Translations under genes and position numbers: made by a program | Source: Nocardia aurantia | Lineage (GTDB): Bacteria > Actinomycetota > Actinomycetes > Mycobacteriales > Mycobacteriaceae | Direction: 5' to 3' | Length of the DNA stretch: 64,000 bases | Assembly: GCF_009604425.1 (NCBI RefSeq) | Contig: NZ_WEGI01000002.1 | Coordinates: 372,001 to 436,000, forward strand | Notes under the pieces: model-generated | The model's input: only the letters and a program-made list of their open reading frames with translations | Database searches by the model: none | Told to the model about the DNA's origin: nothing | Part shown: piece by piece, positions 58,998 through 64,000 of the stretch | How the letters are laid out: each line of letters starts with the position of its first letter | How positions within the stretch are numbered: the first letter of the stretch is position 1

Positions 58998-60035
58998 TCA
59001 CCTGCATTTCGAGGTGTGCTTGGCGACCCCGCCCGGGGTCGCGCTGTCGACGATCTCCGGGATCAGCGGGCCCAGTCCGGGAGTGAGGGACAACCGCACG
59101 TCGCAGGGGTAGGCCTCCACGTACGCACCGTCCTGCGTCATCCGGGCCATCCCCTTCAGCACCAACGGCAGGTTGTCCCCCATCAATTCGAACTTGTTCT
59201 TGTTGTCGACGAAATGCTGGGCGAAACCTGGCTCGCGATTGATGAATTCGCTCAGCGCGGGCCGGTCCGCGACGATGATCTGGGAGGCACGGCCGACCAC
59301 CTTCGCGATCTCGTCCACCGAGTCGAACAGCGCCTGGCGGTTGGCGTCCAGCCCCTCGAAGACCGTGCGGGTCTGCTGGATGACCGTGGTCAGGTTGCCG
59401 CTCTGCTTCGCCAGATTGTCCACGATGGTGGTGAGATTCGTGATCACCCGGCCGAGCATCTCGTCCGGTCCGGCGAAAGTCTCTGCCAGCTGGGTGGTTT
59501 CGGCGATCAGCGTGGTGATCGCGCCGTTGTCGCCCTGTAGCGCCCGGATCAGCGCGCCGCTGATGTTGTCGACCGCCTTGTGGTCCAGGGTGCCGAACAG
59601 CGGCTCGAAACCGTTGAGCAGCTTGGAGATGTCGAACGACGGCTCGGTGCGCTCGATCGGGACCTCGGCGCCGGGCCGCAGCGCGGCGAGGTCGCCCTGC
59701 CCGCTGCGCGCGATGCCGAGGTACCGCTGCCCGATCAGATTCTGGTAGGTGACCGATACGGTGCTGTCGCCGTAGAGGACCTGATCGTTCTGCACCCGGA
59801 AGCCCACGCGGGCAACGGTTCCGGCGAGGCCGATCGACTCGACCCGGCCGACCCGGACGCCGGCCACGCGCACGTCGTCGCCGACCCGCAGCCCGGACAC
59901 ATCGCTGAACAGCGCCGAATACTTCGACGTGCCGCCCGCGACACCACGTTCCAGGGTGACCACGACCGTCCAGCTCAGCACCGCCGAGACGATCAGGAAG
60001 ACCACCAGTACCACCAACGACCGGCGATAACTCAT
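58998..60035 (-). CDS. mceB: MCE-family protein B
   Basis: 345 residues: membrane helix about 6-27, MCE domain about 38-118 (DVSGLRVGDDVRVAGVRVGRVESI, then VTYQNLIGQRYLGI, a phrase shared by MceB proteins), then a helical region. ATG 60035 overlaps the mceA stop by one base (TGATG). The longer frame upstream lies within mceA and is a shadow. Confidence 0.9.
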   Translation of the reverse strand: MSYRRSLVVLVVFLIVSAVLSWTVVVTLERGVAGGTSKYSALFSDVSGLRVGDDVRVAGVRVGRVESIGLAGTVARVGFRVQNDQVLYGDSTVSVTYQNLIGQRYLGIARSGQGDLAALRPGAEVPIERTEPSFDISKLLNGFEPLFGTLDHKAVDNISGALIRALQGDNGAITTLIAETTQLAETFAGPDEMLGRVITNLTTIVDNLAKQSGNLTTVIQQTRTVFEGLDANRQALFDSVDEIAKVVGRASQIIVADRPALSEFINREPGFAQHFVDNKNKFELMGDNLPLVLKGMARMTQDGAYVEAYPCDVRLSLTPGLGPLIPEIVDSATPGGVAKHTSKCR

Positions 60036-61342
60036 CACGAACCTCCGTTCGGGTCCGGTGCGACCGTGACGGTCGTGCCGCGCACCAGCGGGCCGAACAG
60101 CAGGTCCGCGGCGGCGTTCGGCGGCCCGCCGAGGATGCCCGCGATCTGCTGCTGTTCCTGTGGGCTGCCGACCGGACCGATGTCGGGTCCCAGCGAGGCC
60201 GGGGGCCGGAAGTTCTTCGGATCCAGGCCGGACGGCAGTTGCCCGGCGGCGGGCGTCGCCTCGGTCGGGCCGGTGACGCAGCTCGGACCGGCCAGATCGC
60301 CGTAACGGGGGCAGTCGGCCCGGGTGTACTGCCGGTTCGGGGTCATCTGCACGATGACCTTGGCGGTGATCCGCTGGGTGTCGGGATTCCACAGACCGAC
60401 GAAGGCGGTGGTCAGCCTCGTCACCGACAGGGTGATCCGCGGGAAGGTGGCGGCGCCGTCGCCGAGAGCGTCCAGCGCCGGTCCCATGTGGCCGGTCATG
60501 TCGACGATCTGGTCGATGCGGCGGTCCAGCGCGTCCCCGACCGTGCCGGTGGTGTGCAGCCCGCCGCTCAGCAGCGCGGTGAGCTGCTCGCGCTGTTGCG
60601 CGATCGTCAGCATCGGCACCACCGAGTGGTGCAGGGCATCCAGCAGTTCCGGTGCGGTCGTCTGCAATTCGCGCAGCGCGGCGGACAGCGCGTCCAGGGT
60701 GGTCGGCGAGTCCTGGGTGGAGACCACCGACCGCAGTGCGGCAACGATCTGCCGCAGCTGCGAGCCGGCGTCACCGAGCGCCGCGCCGCGCCCGTCGGTG
60801 GCGGTGGCAAGCGTCGCGAGCATGCCGACCGCGGAGTCCGTGCCCTGCCTGCCGACCGCCGCGACGATCTGCCGCAGCTGATCCAGCGAGGTCTGCAGGC
60901 GCACGGTGGCGAGGCTGCGGTCCTGAGCGATCCGGCTGCCGGAGACCAGCGCCGGCGCGGATCCGTTGTCCAGCAATTGGATCGACGGCACCGCGAACAC
61001 ATTGCTGGGCACCACCCGGGCGGTGACCGTAGCGGGGATGTGCGGTGCGTACTCGGGGCCGAGCCGGATGTGCACCTCGTTCGTCCCGGCCGCGGCCGCC
61101 GGGGTGACGTCGGTGACGAAACCGACCCGGACTCCCTCGTACTTCACATCGGATTTCGGTGGCAGGCCGTCGCCCACGTTCGCCATGACGGCCACGACGG
61201 TCACGGACTTGCGAAATACCCCTTGCGAATTCGCAATCATGGCCGTCGCGGCGACGGCGGCGACGGCGACGAAACAGATCCCCGTCAACAGCAGTTTCGC
61301 CGCCGACGGACCGCGGCCGTCTGGTTCGAACATGGTCGACAC
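60035..61342 (-). CDS. mceA: MCE-family protein A
   Basis: 435 residues: membrane helix about 17-38, MCE domain about 45-130 (VGDGLPPKSDVKYEGVRVGFVTDV), a helical region and a Pro/Gly-rich tail with two Cys (RADCPRYGDLAGPSC). GTG 61342 and ATG 61333 are both possible; GGTAGG lies upstream. It follows the P450 gene by 55 nt. In usual mce operons yrbEA and yrbEB precede this gene; here a P450 gene does. Confidence 0.9.
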   Translation of the reverse strand: MSTMFEPDGRGPSAAKLLLTGICFVAVAAVAATAMIANSQGVFRKSVTVVAVMANVGDGLPPKSDVKYEGVRVGFVTDVTPAAAAGTNEVHIRLGPEYAPHIPATVTARVVPSNVFAVPSIQLLDNGSAPALVSGSRIAQDRSLATVRLQTSLDQLRQIVAAVGRQGTDSAVGMLATLATATDGRGAALGDAGSQLRQIVAALRSVVSTQDSPTTLDALSAALRELQTTAPELLDALHHSVVPMLTIAQQREQLTALLSGGLHTTGTVGDALDRRIDQIVDMTGHMGPALDALGDGAATFPRITLSVTRLTTAFVGLWNPDTQRITAKVIVQMTPNRQYTRADCPRYGDLAGPSCVTGPTEATPAAGQLPSGLDPKNFRPPASLGPDIGPVGSPQEQQQIAGILGGPPNAAADLLFGPLVRGTTVTVAPDPNGGS

Positions 61343-61397
61343 GTGCTACCTACCTACCTGCTGGCTGCTACTCCGATGTGGCGCCGATCCGGGGGTC

Positions 61398-62684
61398 CTA
61401 GCGAGCGGGTCCCGGGGTGAACCGAATGTGCAGATCGGTGAGGCCGCGCAGGATGAAGGTCGGCTCGAAGGTGTAGCGCCGCGCGTCGGCCGGGCCGTGC
61501 TTGTCCTCGTCGATGGTGATGTCGAGCATCCGGTCGAGGATCCGCTCGATCGACACCCGGCCCTCGACCCGCGCGAGCGGGCTGCCGGGGCAGGTGTGCG
61601 GGCCGCGGCCGAACGCGATGTGCTCGCGGAAGTTCGGGCGGTCGACGCGGAACTCGTGCGGGTTCTCGAAGCGCTGCGGGTCGCGGTTGGCCGCACCCGG
61701 GCACACCATGACGATCGAGCCGGCCGGTACCGGGACGTCGCCGATGCTGGTGGTCTTCTTCGCCAGCCGGAAGCTGCTCTTGACGGGAGCGTGCAGCCGC
61801 AGGGTCTCCTCGATGAAGGCGGGGATGAGGCTGCGGTCGGCCCGCAACGCCTGCTGCAGTTCGGGCTGATCGCCGAAGACCCGCATCACCGCGGCGAGCA
61901 GTTTGGCGGTGGTCTCCTGGCCGGCGCCGAACACGAAGGTCGCGGTGCGGACGACGTCGAGCACCTCGGGGGTGCTGCCGTCGGGGTACTTGGCCAGGGC
62001 CAGCTGGGTCAGCACGTCGTCGCGCGGGTTCTCGCGGCGGTCGCTGATGTAGGCGGAGAACTTCTCGTCCAGGTAGACCAGCGGGTTGGCCTCGACGATG
62101 TCGCCGTCGATCGCGCCGACCCGGCTGCCGGGCCGGTCGCCGGTGAGCACCCAGCGGAACTCCTCGTGGTCCTCCTCCGGCACGCCGAGCAGATCGGCGA
62201 TCACCAGCAGCGAGAACGGCTTCGCGTAGTCGGCGACGAATTCGGAGCTGCCGTTGGCGACGAACTCGTCGAGCACCCGGTCGGCCAGCCGCCACATGAA
62301 CTCTTCGTTCTCCTTGAGCCGGGCCGGGGTCAGCAACCGGCTCAGCAGGGAACGCGCGGTGGTGTGGTCCGGCGGATCCATGGTGACCATGTGCTCGTAC
62401 ATCGGCAGCTGCGTGCGATGCTCGGCGATGAGCGCGCCGATGTCGTCGCCGACCGGCTCGAACGGCAGCGGCGGGAACGGGCCGCCGACCGCGATACACG
62501 ACGAGAAATTCCCGTCCGTGTCCCGCAGCACCTTGTCGGATTCTTCGTATCCGGTCACCGCGAGCACTCCGTAGTGCGGCTCACGAACGACCGGGCACTT
62601 GGCGCGCAGATGGTCGTAGTACGGATACGGATCCGGAACGAGCGCGGGATCGGTGAAATAATCGACCGTGTCGAAGTCGGTCAT
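61398..62684 (-). CDS. Cytochrome P450
   Basis: 428 residues, soluble bacterial P450. The heme-ligand Cys is in FGRGPHTCPGSPLAR near residue 365; the I-helix oxygen groove is FVFGAGQETTAKL near 255; the ExxR is in FIEETLRLH; and ANRDPQRFENPHEF is the meander. It would hydroxylate a lipid or steroid-like substrate with electrons from a ferredoxin encoded elsewhere. AGGAG precedes the ATG. It is the first gene of the mce operon, suggesting that the transported lipid is its substrate. I cannot assign a CYP family. Confidence 0.93.
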   Translation of the reverse strand: MTDFDTVDYFTDPALVPDPYPYYDHLRAKCPVVREPHYGVLAVTGYEESDKVLRDTDGNFSSCIAVGGPFPPLPFEPVGDDIGALIAEHRTQLPMYEHMVTMDPPDHTTARSLLSRLLTPARLKENEEFMWRLADRVLDEFVANGSSEFVADYAKPFSLLVIADLLGVPEEDHEEFRWVLTGDRPGSRVGAIDGDIVEANPLVYLDEKFSAYISDRRENPRDDVLTQLALAKYPDGSTPEVLDVVRTATFVFGAGQETTAKLLAAVMRVFGDQPELQQALRADRSLIPAFIEETLRLHAPVKSSFRLAKKTTSIGDVPVPAGSIVMVCPGAANRDPQRFENPHEFRVDRPNFREHIAFGRGPHTCPGSPLARVEGRVSIERILDRMLDITIDEDKHGPADARRYTFEPTFILRGLTDLHIRFTPGPAR

Positions 62685-63134
62685 GAAAACTCCTGGATCT
62701 GGTCATCGAGAAAAGGACGACTCGAAGCGGCGACCGGCATTTTCTACCGGCCGATCGCGAAACTCTCCGGCACGTGCCGACGGACCTTGCCTGCGGCGAA
62801 TATCTACCGGCAGTGGACCGTTCGGCGGGGGGCTGTGCGCCGGTGGCGGCTTTTTCCCGATTGGCTTCCGCGAAGATTGTGCCGACCGTCACAGGCCCGA
62901 GTCAATAGGTGCCGGAAAGGTATTCGATGATGTTTCTGAATATTTTCCGGGGTACAGGGGAATGCGCCTCCTGCCCCCTGCGCAACAGGCGTCGAGAATG
63001 CGGTGACCGGCTTTGCGCAGTCACCCGACGATATTGTTCACAATGTATTTCCGCCGATCGGATATTCGATCGGAATCACCACCCCCCGTTCGATCGCCGA
63101 TACCGACCGGCGCCCGGACGGTGTCCGGATCCGG
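62685..63134. other. Regulatory region before the P450-mce operon
   Basis: 450 nt without a supported gene. It must hold the promoter of the P450-mce operon. Two inverted repeats are visible: ATTGT-N2-ACAAT at 63033-63044 and CCGATCG-N6-CGATCGG at 63054-63073, within an AT-rich zone (62920-63075). Either may be an operator. Confidence 0.5.
63054..63073. promoter_or_regulatory. Palindrome upstream of the P450-mce operon
   Basis: CCGATCG and CGATCGG are perfect 7-bp arms with a GATATT spacer, about 370 nt before the P450 start. A smaller palindrome (63033-63044) lies beside it. Both could be regulator sites; the binding protein is unknown. Confidence 0.4.
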
Positions 63135-63857
63135 TCAGCCGGTGCCGTGGCGATGCGCGGGCGACTCCGGATCCGAATCCGTCGATGCGGGACGACCCTC
63201 GGCACGCCGGCGCAGCGGCGCCATGACGGCGGGGTCGAGGTAGAAGGGTTGTTCCTGTCCGGGCGCGGGCCGGCGGTTCAGCGCCTGCCCGGCGGGGATC
63301 TCGTTGTTCACGGTGAGCCGCCGGACCACCCGCTCCAGGGTGGGCAGGATCTCGCCGATCTCGATGGTCCGCTCGGCGAACCGGGCGATCAGCGCGTAGA
63401 TCATGTTGGTCAGCACCAGGCCGACATCCGCGACGTACTCCGGATCCGCTCCGCCGAAGATCTGACCGGCGACCGGGACCACCGCGTCGAAGCCCTGCAC
63501 GTCCAGACTCGTACCACCCGGGCCCGAACGCGCCCGATGGAACGCCTCCAGCATCCCCGGACTGCGTTCCCACGGCTGGAAGACGCTGCGCAGCAAGCGC
63601 ATCAGACCCTCGTACACCGTCTCTTCGGGAGCCGGCGCGGCCAGGTCCGGATAGGCGTTGACCGCCATCCAGTCCACGATCGCCGCGACGATCAACTCGT
63701 CGCGGGTCGAGAAGAGTTTGTAGACGGTGGCCAGCGAGGCCTGCGACAGCCGCGCCACCCGGCGCAGTTGCACCGAGTCGTAACCCTCGGTCTGCAACAG
63801 CGTGAGCACGACCTCGATGATGCGCTCCCTCGGGTCGCGGCCAGCCGCTCTGCTCAC
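63135..63857 (-). CDS. TetR-family transcriptional regulator upstream of the P450-mce operon
   Basis: 240 residues. HTH at about 10-56: RERIIEVVLTLLQTEGYDSVQLRRVARLSQASLATVYKLFSTRDELIVAAI, with the VYKLFSTRDELI step typical for TetR. The ligand domain follows; the last about 45 residues are polar and basic. The GTG 63857 has no ribosome site, but a minus-strand TACAGT (63869-63864) ends 6 nt upstream, so the mRNA is probably leaderless. An 8-bp-arm palindrome directly upstream suggests autorepression. It is on the same strand and 450 nt before the P450-mce operon, which it may control. It is not KstR-like in sequence. Confidence 0.87.
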   Translation of the reverse strand: MSRAAGRDPRERIIEVVLTLLQTEGYDSVQLRRVARLSQASLATVYKLFSTRDELIVAAIVDWMAVNAYPDLAAPAPEETVYEGLMRLLRSVFQPWERSPGMLEAFHRARSGPGGTSLDVQGFDAVVPVAGQIFGGADPEYVADVGLVLTNMIYALIARFAERTIEIGEILPTLERVVRRLTVNNEIPAGQALNRRPAPGQEQPFYLDPAVMAPLRRRAEGRPASTDSDPESPAHRHGTG

Positions 63858-63863
63858 GCCGGA

Positions 63864-63890
63864 ACTGTAACACGGTTACTAGAGTAACCG
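63864..63890 (-). promoter_or_regulatory. Leaderless promoter and palindromic operator of the tetR gene
   Basis: TACAGT (63869-63864) is the -10. CGGTTACT-AG-AGTAACCG (63873-63890) is a perfect palindrome with 8-bp arms that would cover the spacer. This size fits a TetR dimer site. Confidence 0.62.
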
Positions 63891-63953
63891 GGTTATCCTC
63901 TCGCGTAAACCATATTCTCTCCAGCGGGACATCGGATTTTCGTAGAGGCCTTC

Positions 63954-64000
63954 ATGATCTCGCGGCAACCCGCCGGCGACGGCGGGACAGCGGCTGGTCG
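63954..64000 (+). CDS. Possible start of a plus-strand gene, cut by window end
   Basis: An ATG at 63954 opens a frame of 15 codons to the window edge (starting MISRQPAGDGG). It is divergent from the tetR gene. It is too short to judge, and no good ribosome site is seen, so this is tentative. Confidence 0.2.
   Translation, partial: MISRQPAGDGGTAAG

Noticed and set aside
63135..63857. KstR, the cholesterol catabolism repressor, because of the neighbouring mce and P450 genes
   Set aside because: The HTH and ligand domains do not resemble KstR, and the palindrome differs from what I recall of the KstR site.

Overview
This 64-kb window is chromosomal DNA of a high-GC mycolic-acid actinomycete, most probably Nocardia or a close relative. 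The evidence is a complete Mce operon, a mycofactocin-coupled SDR, a mycothiol-dependent isomerase-family protein, an F420-type (Ddn-like) protein, a mycobacterial-type truncated haemoglobin, a CtpE-type P-type ATPase and a DUF222/HNH (13E12-type) gene. I see no rRNA, tRNA, CRISPR array, prophage or intact insertion sequence.

Layout. (1) 1-7121: tail of a xylose-type sugar permease, then a LacI regulator divergent from a complete ytfQ-ytfR-ytfT-yjfF-like sugar ABC operon; two copies of one LacI-type operator lie between them. (2) 7184-22112: mostly single housekeeping or unknown genes: Ddn-like protein, threonine dehydratase IlvA, a shortened PD-(D/E)XK-type protein, small secreted and lipoprotein genes, methyltransferase, PIG-L deacetylase with ATP-grasp protein, a transmembrane Ser/Thr kinase, a mycothiol-type isomerase divergent from a MarR regulator, HAD, epimerase, VOC and alpha/beta-hydrolase genes, plus one VOC pseudogene. 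(3) 22114-32292: a tightly coupled eight-gene minus-strand operon (amidohydrolase, ABC ATPase, permease and binding protein, FAD oxidase, creatininase family, PNPOx family, second amidohydrolase), divergent from an XRE-cupin regulator and an oxygenase-type reductase. (4) 32400-35900: decayed stretch with a frameshifted antitoxin, a DUF6188-like gene, a 33-bp tandem repeat and the DUF222/HNH gene. (5) 35903-39784: isochorismatase-like hydrolase and amidase, divergent from an MBL-fold hydrolase and a cupin. The palindrome found beside the XRE-cupin regulator recurs twice here, so blocks 3 and 5 probably form one regulon. (6) 39853-47070: RtcB, truncated haemoglobin, PhzF, CtpE, TetR, mycofactocin-coupled SDR. 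(7) 47146-51560: a molybdenum hydroxylase cluster (CoxG, CoxS, CoxM and CoxL types). (8) 51868-63857: TetR, then a P450-mceABCDEF-mas-yrbEA-yrbEB operon, with the two yrbE permease genes at the end instead of the start.

How the genes work together. Blocks 3 and 5 combine uptake, deamination, amide or ring hydrolysis and redox steps, and look like a catabolic route for a nitrogen-rich (N-heterocyclic or amide) compound of unknown identity. The Mce block is a lipid importer paired with a P450, probably for steroid-like or other lipid substrates. Many genes have a -10 hexamer only 6-7 nt before the start codon and are probably transcribed as leaderless mRNAs.
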